In this document: piece after piece, positions 1 through 5,819 of the stretch
Layout of the letters: each line of letters opens with the position of its first letter
Numbering within the stretch: the first letter of the stretch is position 1
The notes under the pieces: model-generated
What the model saw: only the letters and a program-made list of their open reading frames with translations
Told to the model about the DNA's origin: nothing
The model's database searches: none
NCBI GenBank assembly: GCA_035637315.1
Contig: DASPXK010000216.1
Coordinates: forward strand, 1 to 8,246
DNA length: 8,246 bases
Source: DASPXK01 sp035637315
GTDB lineage: Bacteria; Chloroflexota; UBA6077; JACCZL01
Direction: 5' to 3'
Made by a program: the position numbers and the translations under genes

Positions 1-1586
1 TGGCTGTGGGGCTGGCTTTGGCGTTGGCGGCCTTCCTGGCCAGGGCCCGCTGGGGCCGCGCAATGAGGGCCGTGGCGCTCGATGCCGACTTGGCCGCGCT
101 ATGTGGTGTGGACACCGAGCGCGCGGTGAGCATGGCCTTCGCGCTGGGTGGCGCGGTGGCCGGGGCCGCCGGCCTGGTCTTTGCGCTGTACACGAACGGG
201 CTCTTTACCCAGCACGGAGCGCTCAGCGGTCTGGCCGCATTCACCGCCGCGGTTCTCGGCGGCGTCGGCCGACCGCACGGGGCGCTGGTAGCGGGTTTCG
301 GCCTTGGCGTGCTCGCTGCCTTCAGTGACTTCCTGCTGGACGCTCACTGGACGCCTGTCCTGGTGCTCGCGACCCTGGTGTTCGGGCTCGCCGTCCGCCC
401 AGGCGGGCTGTTTGGTGGCGAGCCCACGAACGAGCCGCCCGACCGGGGATGGGCGCAGTTCTTGAAGCCCGACCGCCGAGGCTGGACTCGGGGCAGACCG
501 GGCGCCTCGCGGTGGGGCCTAGCCCTGGCCGTGGCCCTGACCGCCCTCTACCCGTGGGTCGACGCAGGCCTTGGCCTGCACTTCCAGCTGAATGCGATGC
601 TGATCTTGCTTCTCGTCGTCCTGGCGCTGGGCCTCAACGTGGTGGTCGGGTTCGCTGGGTTGCTGGACCTGGGGTACGCGGCCTTCTTCGCCATCGGTGG
701 CTACACCGCAGCGCTGCTCACTGCCTCCGGCAGTCGCCTGGCCGCTGAACTGCCCGGATTCCTGGGGGACTTTGCGGTCGTGCTCCTGCTGAGCGGGCTG
801 ATGGCGGCGCTGGCAGGCATCCTGCTGGGAGTGCCGGTGCTGCGGATGCGGCCCGAGTACCTTGCGATCGCCACCCTTGCCTTCGGCGAGATGGTGCCTG
901 GCGTGATCCGCCACCTGGACGCCTGGACCGGCGGTGCACGCGGCATGTCTGGCGTTCCGCACCCAAGGCTGCTGGGAGCGCAGCTCGACAGTCCGACAGC
1001 CTGGTACGAGCTGGCCCTGGCGATGGCCGTCCTGACGGCGCTCGTGGCCAGCCGGCTGCGGTCTTCCCGGCACGGGCGGGCGTGGGCGGCGGTCAGCCAG
1101 GACGAGGCTGCGGCGGCGAGCGCCGGGGTCAGCCCGCCGCGAGCCAAGCTCCTGGCCTTCGCCCTGGGAGCCGGCGTCGCCGGCTCGGCTGGCGCTATCT
1201 TCGCCAGCACGCTGGGCTACGTCGAGCCCGGCCAGTTCGACTTCATGCTGTCAATGATGGTTCTGTCGATGGTCATGCTGGGCGGGACCGGCGCCATCGG
1301 CGGGACTATTGTCGGCGCGCTGCTGATTGGGGGCTACGATCGTTTCGCCATCACCCAAGCCGACAGCTGGCTTCACGGGCTCGGGACGTTCACGGGACTC
1401 GATTTGCTGCGGGCCACCGACCTCAGGCAAGCAAACTTCCTGGCCTTTGGCCTGGCGCTCTATGTGACCGCCCGCTTACGGCTGGCTCCTGGGCCTGCCG
1501 ATCCTCGGCGGCGCGCGGCGGGGTGTCATAATCGGGTCATGGACGCGACCAGGCAGCCGAGATTTGAGCGCCCGCGTAGGACCTGA
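1..1586 (+). CDS. Fused LivH-LivM branched-chain amino acid ABC transporter permease, 5' partial
   Basis: This is the inner-membrane permease of a HAAT-type ABC importer for branched-chain amino acids or related substrates. The frame is open to the window edge (first whole codon at position 3), so the 5' end is missing; the GTG at 6 is internal, not a start. Counting from that GTG, residues 1-137 match the C-terminal half of LivH, including the cytoplasmic coupling loop (RWGRAMRAVALD). A hydrophilic linker spans about 138-170. Residues 171-492 are a complete LivM, with the GLNVVVGFAGLLDLGYAAFFAIGGY-type core near 209-233 and a second coupling loop (HGRAWAAVSQDEA, 356-368). LivH-LivM fusions are known in several phyla. 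A 34-residue hydrophilic Arg/Pro-rich tail follows the last membrane span and overlaps the next gene by 23 bp. The livG/livF ATPases and the binding protein are not downstream, so they lie upstream or elsewhere. Substrate is assigned from family only. Confidence 0.93.
   Translation, partial: AVGLALALAAFLARARWGRAMRAVALDADLAALCGVDTERAVSMAFALGGAVAGAAGLVFALYTNGLFTQHGALSGLAAFTAAVLGGVGRPHGALVAGFGLGVLAAFSDFLLDAHWTPVLVLATLVFGLAVRPGGLFGGEPTNEPPDRGWAQFLKPDRRGWTRGRPGASRWGLALAVALTALYPWVDAGLGLHFQLNAMLILLLVVLALGLNVVVGFAGLLDLGYAAFFAIGGYTAALLTASGSRLAAELPGFLGDFAVVLLLSGLMAALAGILLGVPVLRMRPEYLAIATLAFGEMVPGVIRHLDAWTGGARGMSGVPHPRLLGAQLDSPTAWYELALAMAVLTALVASRLRSSRHGRAWAAVSQDEAAAASAGVSPPRAKLLAFALGAGVAGSAGAIFASTLGYVEPGQFDFMLSMMVLSMVMLGGTGAIGGTIVGALLIGGYDRFAITQADSWLHGLGTFTGLDLLRATDLRQANFLAFGLALYVTARLRLAPGPADPRRRAAGCHNRVMDATRQPRFERPRRT
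1524..1532 (+). promoter_or_regulatory. Candidate extended -10 promoter (TGTCATAAT) for the methyltransferase
   Basis: TGT followed by CATAAT fits an extended -10 element (TGn plus a hexamer matching TATAAT at 5 of 6). No good -35 lies 16-18 bp upstream, which an extended -10 can tolerate. The predicted start of transcription is about 1538-1540, inside the livHM 3' end and immediately at an ATG (1539) that is in the permease frame rather than the methyltransferase frame. It would allow the methyltransferase to be transcribed apart from the transporter. This is motif matching only. Confidence 0.3.
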
Positions 1587-2187
1587 GGCAAAGGGACACC
1601 GCTGGTTCGCCGCCAGTTACGACCTGATAACCTGGTGGGCCGAGCGCTCCGTGTTCGGACCGCTCAGGCGGCTCGTCGTCGGCTCGGCGACGGGCCGCGT
1701 GTTGGAGATCGGGGCTGGAACTGGGGCCAACCTTGCCTACTACTCGGCCGCCGAGCGCGTCATCGCCACAGAGCCTGACCCGTTCATGTTCCGCCGCGCC
1801 CGCCGCCGTGCCCAGCGGCTGGGGCTCGACATCCAGATTCATCACTGCGCCGCCGAGGCGCTGCCGTTCGCCGACGCCTCCTTCGACAGCGTGGTCTCAA
1901 CCCTGGTCCTCTGCAGCGTGGCCGACCCGGAACGCGCGCTCGCAGAGGCGCGACGGGTCCTGAAGGACGGCGGCCACCTTCACTTCGTCGAGCACGTTCG
2001 CGCCGACGGGCTGGTCGGGCAAGTCCAGGACCTGCTCACGCCGGCCTGGCGCTGGTTTGGAGCCGGCTGCCACCTGAACCGCCACACCGCCGAGAGCATC
2101 GAGGCGGCCGGCTTCGAGATCGTGAGAATGCGGCGCCGCGCGCTGGCCCTGATGCCGCTGATTTTCGGGGTCGCCAGACGCACGTAG
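1564..2187 (+). CDS. Class I SAM-dependent methyltransferase, METTL7/TMT1-like
   Basis: A 207-residue cytoplasmic methyltransferase that transfers a methyl group from S-adenosylmethionine to an unknown acceptor. The Rossmann motif I is clear (VLEIGAGTGANL, 46-57), followed by the acidic ribose-binding position E70 (ATEPDPF) and the motif II/III region around AEALPFADASFD (97-108). The segment LVLCSV (114-119) through RRVLKDGGHLHFVEHV (130-145) and the C-terminal pattern LTPAWRWFGAGCHLNRHT (158-174) closely follow vertebrate METTL7A/B (TMT1 thiol methyltransferases), which have LVLCSV, FMEHV and a DPAW...GCNLTRES stretch. I recall this similarity; it was not searched. The N-terminal membrane anchor of METTL7 is absent here. 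The start is a TTG, because no ATG or GTG precedes it in frame nearby; the Shine-Dalgarno is weak and the gene overlaps livHM by 23 bp. The TAG stop lies inside the left edge of a palindromic repeat. The substrate could be a small thiol, a lipid or a quinone precursor; the sequence does not decide. Confidence 0.88.
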   Translation: MSARVGPEAKGHRWFAASYDLITWWAERSVFGPLRRLVVGSATGRVLEIGAGTGANLAYYSAAERVIATEPDPFMFRRARRRAQRLGLDIQIHHCAAEALPFADASFDSVVSTLVLCSVADPERALAEARRVLKDGGHLHFVEHVRADGLVGQVQDLLTPAWRWFGAGCHLNRHTAESIEAAGFEIVRMRRRALALMPLIFGVARRT

Positions 2188-2236
2188 GGGCGCAGCCGTG
2201 TGTGCGCCCAAGGGCGGACACGCAGGTCCGCCCTAC
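2184..2236. repeat. Two-hairpin palindromic intergenic repeat, probable bidirectional terminator
   Basis: The element is bounded by GTAGGG (2184-2189) and CCCTAC (2231-2236). Inside are two hairpins: GGGCGCA (2188-2194) pairs with TGCGCCC (2203-2209) across an 8-nt loop, and AGGGCGGAC (2211-2219) pairs with GTCCGCCCT (2226-2234) across a 6-nt loop. It fills the whole gap between two convergent genes: the left edge supplies the TAG stop of the methyltransferase and the right edge ends 2 bp before the stop of the SCO1664-family gene. There is no U-tract, so termination would rely on stem strength. Its shape resembles multi-copy palindromic repeats common in intergenic DNA of Chloroflexota and other high-GC bacteria; copy number cannot be tested here. 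Confidence 0.75.
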
Positions 2237-2238
2237 CT

Positions 2239-3003
2239 TCAGAACCAGGGCCAGGGGACGCTGCGACGCGAGGTTGCGGACGGGTAGTGTCGATGCTCGA
2301 GGACGAGGTCGACGCGTTTGAACAACACGTCGACCTCCTCGCGCGTCAACAGCTGCCCCAGCTCGGTGCGCAGGGTGCCCGAACGGGCAGGATTCCGGCG
2401 CAGCTCCCGGAGCTGTCCAAGCAGGGCCGCGGGGATCGGATCGCCAGCGTAATCCCACAGCACGGTCCGCAGCTTGGGGGCGACATTGAACGTCAGGCCG
2501 TGGTCGATGCCCCAGATCTTGCCGTCGCGCGCCTTCAGGCAGTGGCCGGCCTTGCGATCGGCGTTGTTGGCGATCACGTCGAACAGTGCGATCCGCTGTA
2601 GCTCACGGCGATAGTGGTCCTTGAAGCGGAAGAAGTCGGCCCGAGGCTCCGGCTCGATGAACAGTTGAATGCTGCCGATCCCGTGCGGGCCTTCGCGAAT
2701 GATCGTTGGCGGGATGAAGTCCCAGCCCAGCGCCTCGCTCAGCACATACGCCGCTCGCTCGCGTTTGTACAGCGTTCCATCGGGGAAGTCGTACAGCGGA
2801 GACTCGCCGCGGCGCGGCTTGTAGACAGCGAGGAAGTCCGGCTGCCCGGGTAGCGCGAGGCGGGCTGCGAAGGTGTAGTTGGAGCTCCAGGGGATCATCT
2901 CACAAGCGACGATCGTCGCCCGCGCCAACAGGGCGTCGACATCGTCCGCCGAGACCCACGCGCCCGTGCCGTCCTCCCCGATCGCGAAACCTCGCTCTGC
3001 CAT
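2239..3003 (-). CDS. SCO1664-family protein (TIGR03843-like), PI3/PI4-kinase-like fold
   Basis: A 254-residue soluble protein of a conserved family known mainly from Actinomycetota and Chloroflexota, with no established function. Kinase-like landmarks of the PI3/PI4-kinase fold are visible: a beta-strand lysine in LAVYKPRRGE (K62), a glutamate in a following helix (YKRERAAY, E82), a catalytic-loop-like stretch FDVIANNADRKAGHCL (141-156; N147, D149, K151, H154), and a metal-binding-like IWGIDHGLTF (163-172; D167-H168-G169). The tail ends in PWPWF. All these polar residues are present, so it is probably catalytically competent as a protein or small-molecule kinase, but the substrate is unknown. 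The ATG at 3003 is the only reasonable start, since a stop lies in frame 12 codons upstream; its Shine-Dalgarno is weak. In many genomes the family sits beside a DUF3090 protein and a histidine phosphatase; neither is recognisable next door here. It is convergent with the methyltransferase and divergent from the gene at 3180. Confidence 0.87.
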   Translation of the reverse strand: MAERGFAIGEDGTGAWVSADDVDALLARATIVACEMIPWSSNYTFAARLALPGQPDFLAVYKPRRGESPLYDFPDGTLYKRERAAYVLSEALGWDFIPPTIIREGPHGIGSIQLFIEPEPRADFFRFKDHYRRELQRIALFDVIANNADRKAGHCLKARDGKIWGIDHGLTFNVAPKLRTVLWDYAGDPIPAALLGQLRELRRNPARSGTLRTELGQLLTREEVDVLFKRVDLVLEHRHYPSATSRRSVPWPWF

Positions 3004-3033
3004 TCCCAGCGCCCGTTGTAGTGAGGTGCCTCC

Positions 3034-3039
3034 ATTCTA
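3034..3039 (-). promoter_or_regulatory. Candidate -10 box (TAGAAT) for the SCO1664-family gene
   Basis: On the minus strand TAGAAT matches the -10 consensus at 5 of 6 positions and lies about 30 bp before the start codon, leaving a leader of roughly 25 nt. No convincing -35 hexamer is found at 16-18 bp, so support is weak. It is one of two opposed candidate promoters in the 176-bp spacer 3004-3179. Confidence 0.25.
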
Positions 3040-3140
3040 CATACGCGATGGGCCTCGGGCGCTAAACGCGGGAACTCTGCTGTGTTACGAAATCGTGCTG
3101 CTTTCGTGCGACGTTTGTTGCGGGAAAGCGGCCAGCCTGA

Positions 3141-3149
3141 TGCTAGAGT
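3141..3149 (+). promoter_or_regulatory. Candidate extended -10 (TGCTAGAGT) for the gene at 3180
   Basis: TGC followed by TAGAGT fits the TGnTAnnnT extended -10 pattern and lies 31 bp before the ATG at 3180, giving a leader of about 24 nt that would carry the GGGAG Shine-Dalgarno. The nearest TTG-type -35 candidates (3115-3123) sit too far away (20-23 bp spacing). Low confidence. Confidence 0.25.
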
Positions 3150-3179
3150 GCGCCTTGGCACGCGTTTGGGAGTTGAAGA

Positions 3180-3554
3180 ATGGCGATTCCAGACGACGTG
3201 CTGGCTGGCCTCCTCGCGGGCCTCAAGGTGGACCTCACGGAGGCCGGATTGGTCCGTGAGCGAGGCGGGCTGGCGCGTGGAGTGGCCTGGGCAGAGGCAT
3301 CGGGCCGTGGGCCCGACGGGGCCTGGCTGGAGCTGCGGCTTCACCATCGCCCTACCGAGCGGCGAATGGACGCCGGGCTGTTGCAATATGAGCCGATGGG
3401 ACGCGGCGCGCGGACCCTCGTGCTGGGCGAGAGGTCGGCGCCGTATCGGTACGACGCCGCCGAAGTCGTCCAGCATCTGGCCGACGAGGTGGCAGCCTGG
3501 CTTCGGACGATCGCCAGCGGCCCTCGCGCCGAGCATGGCGTGCCGGCCCGCTGA
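3180..3554 (+). CDS. Hypothetical protein, 124 aa, unknown family
   Basis: I do not recognise this protein. It is a short, soluble, mixed alpha/beta-looking protein with no signal peptide or membrane span. The N-terminus (IPDDVLAGLLAGLKVDL) looks helical and amphipathic. The middle (about 30-72) alternates hydrophobic and polar residues as in beta strands, with LELRLHHRP (50-58) and AGLLQYEPMG (65-74). The C-terminal third contains an amphipathic helix, DAAEVVQHLADEVAAWLRTI (92-111), followed by a short disordered tail. The start is well supported: GGGAG (3168-3172) is 7 nt before the ATG. Codon third positions are GC-rich, as in neighbouring genes. It is divergent from the SCO1664-family gene, 150 bp before the next plus-strand gene. 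No cysteines or obvious catalytic motif are seen. A DUF3090 partner for SCO1664 was considered, but the length (124 versus about 180-190) and sequence do not fit. Confidence 0.7.
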   Translation: MAIPDDVLAGLLAGLKVDLTEAGLVRERGGLARGVAWAEASGRGPDGAWLELRLHHRPTERRMDAGLLQYEPMGRGARTLVLGERSAPYRYDAAEVVQHLADEVAAWLRTIASGPRAEHGVPAR

Positions 3555-3656
3555 CTCTCCCCATTTGGCTGTACGCGACCCTGGCCTGCAATCTCGGGCA
3601 ATCCATGGCGCCTTGGCCGCGGACGGTCGGACGGGATTATCCTCAGTCTGGCCATC

Positions 3657-3685
3657 TTGGCCGCTGCGGGCAACTCGGCCACAAT
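3657..3685 (+). promoter_or_regulatory. Candidate sigma-70 type promoter upstream of the gene at 3704
   Basis: TTGGCC (3657-3662) and CACAAT (3680-3685) are separated by exactly 17 bp. Transcription would begin near 3692, leaving a short leader that still includes the Shine-Dalgarno GAGG (3694-3697). It lies in the 149-bp gap after the preceding gene and suggests that the two hypothetical genes need not be co-transcribed. Motif-based only. Confidence 0.35.
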
Positions 3686-3703
3686 GCAGCGACGAGGTTG
3701 GGG

Positions 3704-4117
3704 ATGTCAGTTCCTGCAGACGACTTGCCGGAGCAGCCGATCTCGCTGACGGCGCCGGCCGCGCGCTGGCCCGCCCTGGTACGCTCAGGCGTGGCCAGGG
3801 TCGGAGAGGTGCTGCCGGCCCGACGGGCGCCGCTGTCACTGTCGCTGACAGTTCCGCGGGTGCCGAAGCGGGCGATCTTCGCGGCAGGGATCTGTGCCGG
3901 CCTCGCGGCTCCGTCGCTGGCACGTCGACTCGTTGGTCGAGGGCTGGCGGCCGCCTTCGGCCGGCGCGATCGACCTGCGCTGTCACAAACCAACTGGCAA
4001 TCCGCGACGCTCGAGATCATCCGCGTCACGTACGCCGGTCCAGGCCGCCGCCGGTCAGGCAGCGTCTGGCTGGTCCCCGACCGTCTCGCCCGCCTCTTCG
4101 GCCGGTTACGCGACTAG
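3704..4117 (+). CDS. Hypothetical basic protein, 137 aa, unknown family
   Basis: I do not recognise this protein. The ATG at 3704 is chosen because GAGG (3694-3697) lies 6 nt upstream; the frame stays open further 5' to 3605, but that extension (rich in G, R, H) has no comparable ribosome-binding site. The product is Arg- and Pro-rich and strongly basic. Residues 1-25 look disordered and acidic. A moderately hydrophobic stretch (AIFAAGICAGLAAPSLA, 57-73) flanked by Lys/Arg could be one weak membrane span or a buried helix. The C-terminal part has a strand-like segment SATLEIIRVTYAG (100-112), then a basic loop (GRRRSG) and SVWLVPDRLARLF (120-132). Codon third positions are almost all G or C. 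Only 26 bp separate its stop from that of the convergent HD-GYP gene, with no clear terminator between them. No functional claim is made. Confidence 0.65.
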   Translation: MSVPADDLPEQPISLTAPAARWPALVRSGVARVGEVLPARRAPLSLSLTVPRVPKRAIFAAGICAGLAAPSLARRLVGRGLAAAFGRRDRPALSQTNWQSATLEIIRVTYAGPGRRRSGSVWLVPDRLARLFGRLRD

Positions 4118-4143
4118 GACTCAACAGGCCGCGTCCTCACGGC

Positions 4144-5469
4144 TCAGGCCCGGGCGACCGGAAGCACTTCCTCCTCTCGACGGCGAGCTGGGGCCTGGGC
4201 AGACCCGGGCGCGGCAGCCGGCTGGCGCGACAACATGTCCAGGAACGCGCCCACCAGGCGCGCGTCCCACTGGGAGCCGGCCCCCTCCCGAAGCCGCCGG
4301 ACCGCCTCCTCATGTGGCAGCGCGTCCCGGTACGGCCGGGTCGAGGTCATCGCGTCGTACGAGTCGACGACGGCGAGGAGGCGCGCACCAGAGGGGATCG
4401 TCCCCCCGGCCAAGCCCTCCGGGTAACCGGTCCCATCCCACCGTTCGTGGTGCCCGCGCACGTACGCGGCGACGACCTTGAACATGTTGAAGTGCGCCAG
4501 CATGTCGCCGCCGACTCGGGCGTGCTCCATGATGTGGGCCCGCTCGTCTTCCGTCAGCGGGCCTGGCTTGAGCAGCACCTCATTGTCTACTGCGCACTTG
4601 CCGATGTCGTGCAAGCGACCGGAGATGTACAGCAGCTGCGACTCGTCGGCCGACAGACCCAGAAACGTCGCCAGCCGCTCGGCGTACTCGCCGACCCGCA
4701 GCGAGTGCCGATGGGTGTAGTAGTCGCGCTTGTCCATCATGTCGGCCAGGTCGAACAGGGCAGCAATCGTCTGCTCCTCCAACTCGACCGTGCGTTTGAA
4801 CGAGTAGTAGATCGCGATCAGCGGGATGAGCACCAGGATGACGCTGGGCTGATAAGTGGACCACAGGATTCCGCCGAGCACGCCGGTCGACATGAGCGCC
4901 AGGTAGGACGGGAGCAGCCGCCGGTGGCCCCGCAGCCAGACGTACTGGACCGGCGCACGCTCCACCAGGGCCACGATAACGGCGACCGATCCGGAGTTGA
5001 TCGAGAAGTAGGCCCCCAGCGCAACCAGCAGCCACCCAACGCTGGCCGGCGATTCGACGGTTCCGGATGGACCCCCAAAGGTGTGCCAGATGGTGCCCGC
5101 GGCCGCGACGGACAGGAGGCTCTGGCCCAGATTGAATGCCCGCTTGTACCAGGCGCTGCTGCCGACCAACAGCGGATACGCCAGCCGCTCGATGACGACA
5201 ACCGCGATGGCGGCCGGGACCGGCAACGCAATGGTGGCCGCCACGTTGACGGCCATCGCGACGGAGGTCGTCTCGCCCTGTCGGTAACGCGCCTGTGGCA
5301 GCTGGATCGGGAATGAGCCGGCGACCGTCCCGAAAAACGCGAAAAGCGCGGCCGAGGCCCAATCGAAGGGCTGCGCCCGCGCGTCGGAAAATACCTTTAG
5401 CGCGACAAAGGCGCTACCTGCGAGGACAAGAAGCCAGAATAGCTGGGCCGCCCGAGGGAGGGCGAGCAT
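4144..5469 (-). CDS. Membrane-anchored HD-GYP domain phosphodiesterase
   Basis: A 441-residue inner-membrane signalling enzyme predicted to hydrolyse cyclic di-GMP (or a related cyclic dinucleotide) in the cytoplasm. Residues 1-222 are largely hydrophobic, with about six membrane spans (roughly 8-24, 38-56, 68-100, 115-128, 143-170, 187-220), and serve as an input domain I cannot assign to a named MASE family. A short charged linker (224-240) leads to the HD-GYP domain (about 236-415). Its metal and signature residues are intact: H253/H255 in YTHRHSLRVGEYAERL, H287-D288 in GRLHDIGK, H316 in IMEHARVGG, H340-H341, the DGTGYP signature (345-350) and VVDSYDAMTS (367-376). The tail after 415 is Ala/Pro-rich and disordered. 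No GGDEF or EAL partner is in the window. The start ATG at 5469 has GGTGG a few bases upstream; a second ATG at 5473 is out of frame. It has its own promoter candidate (5508-5536) and is transcribed away from the 32-residue microprotein gene's 3' end, on the same strand. Confidence 0.93.
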   Translation of the reverse strand: MLALPRAAQLFWLLVLAGSAFVALKVFSDARAQPFDWASAALFAFFGTVAGSFPIQLPQARYRQGETTSVAMAVNVAATIALPVPAAIAVVVIERLAYPLLVGSSAWYKRAFNLGQSLLSVAAAGTIWHTFGGPSGTVESPASVGWLLVALGAYFSINSGSVAVIVALVERAPVQYVWLRGHRRLLPSYLALMSTGVLGGILWSTYQPSVILVLIPLIAIYYSFKRTVELEEQTIAALFDLADMMDKRDYYTHRHSLRVGEYAERLATFLGLSADESQLLYISGRLHDIGKCAVDNEVLLKPGPLTEDERAHIMEHARVGGDMLAHFNMFKVVAAYVRGHHERWDGTGYPEGLAGGTIPSGARLLAVVDSYDAMTSTRPYRDALPHEEAVRRLREGAGSQWDARLVGAFLDMLSRQPAAAPGSAQAPARRREEEVLPVARA

Positions 5470-5507
5470 TCATTCCACCCGATGACTCGAGACACGTTAG
5501 CGAGATC

Positions 5508-5536
5508 ATTGTAATATCGGGTCGACATGCGAGCAA
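5508..5536 (-). promoter_or_regulatory. Candidate promoter for the HD-GYP gene
   Basis: On the minus strand, TTGCTC (5536-5531) and TACAAT (5513-5508) are separated by 17 bp; the -10 matches consensus at 5 of 6 and the -35 begins with the key TTG. Transcription would start near 5501, giving a leader of about 30 nt before the ATG at 5469. The local AT-rich patch stands out in otherwise GC-rich DNA. Confidence 0.5.
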
Positions 5537-5612
5537 CGTTGCCCGCGCGCGCCCCCCGCCGCCTCGAGTCTGCAGGTTGGGAGCAGCCCTCCCTCGGGCG
5601 TGGCTTAGCGGC

Positions 5613-5711
5613 TTACCAGCTGTCGTCCGCGCTCGCAACCACCGCAGTCAGCGCGAGCAGGGTGAGTCCGAGGCCGATGGCGCGCCAATACAGCTTACGG
5701 GTCCATTCCAT
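5613..5711 (-). CDS. 32-aa single-span membrane microprotein
   Basis: A very short gene supported by a strong ribosome-binding site: GGGGAGG (minus strand, 5726-5720) lies 8 nt before the ATG at 5711. The product begins with a basic, aromatic N-terminus (MEWTRKLYWR), then a 17-residue hydrophobic run (AIGLGLTLLALTAVVAS, 11-27), and ends ADDSW. This gives positive charges before and acidic residues after the span, so an N-in orientation is expected. It could be a small membrane regulator, a subunit of a larger complex, or a minimal signal peptide (AxA-like VASA site), though cleavage would leave only a few residues. The frame extends further upstream to 5801, but that part has no comparable ribosome-binding site. 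It is divergent from the response regulator gene, sharing the regulatory spacer 5712-5878. Family not recognised. Confidence 0.55.
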   Translation of the reverse strand: MEWTRKLYWRAIGLGLTLLALTAVVASADDSW

Positions 5712-5765
5712 GATCGGTGCCTCCCCGAAAAAACTTGTCCGTGCGCACACCTTACGGCTCGGAAA

Positions 5766-5804
5766 GGCCCGAAATGGCCCGATTGAGCGCGGATCGCCCA
5801 ATTC
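5766..5804. promoter_or_regulatory. Phased direct repeats, candidate response-regulator binding site
   Basis: GGCCCGAAAT (5766-5775) and GGCCCGATTG (5776-5785) are adjacent 10-bp direct repeats sharing GGCCCGA. A third, weaker copy, CGCCCAATTC (5795-5804), follows about two turns after the first pair. OmpR/PhoB-family regulators typically bind direct repeats spaced by about one helical turn, and this site lies directly upstream of a gene for such a regulator. Relative to a start near 5832, the strong pair covers about -66 to -47 and the weak copy covers the -35 region. Autoregulation is an inference. Confidence 0.45.
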
Positions 5805-5819
5805 CTGGCGAATCTCGCA

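Noticed and set aside
3155..3170. TTGGCACG...TTTGG resembling a sigma-54 (-24/-12) promoter before the gene at 3180.
   Set aside because: The -12 GC is missing, and transcription would start at or inside the coding region, after the Shine-Dalgarno. Sigma-54 is also not expected in the likely phylum.
2895..3986. A 363-codon minus-strand open frame opposite the two hypothetical genes.
   Set aside because: It overlaps the SCO1664-family start, has Arg/Ser/Pro-rich composition with no fold-like pattern, and lacks a good ribosome-binding site.
3082..5316. A 744-codon open frame on the plus strand running antisense through the HD-GYP gene.
   Set aside because: It crosses two better-supported plus-strand genes in another frame and is antisense to an intact HD-GYP domain; its translation is low-complexity Arg/Pro/Gly sequence. 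Long spurious frames are normal in high-GC DNA.
5393..5415. A TAGCGC/GCGCTA hairpin near the 5' end of the HD-GYP gene, considered as an attenuator.
   Set aside because: Only 6 bp of stem inside coding sequence (around codons 20-26), with no accompanying regulatory context; likely chance.
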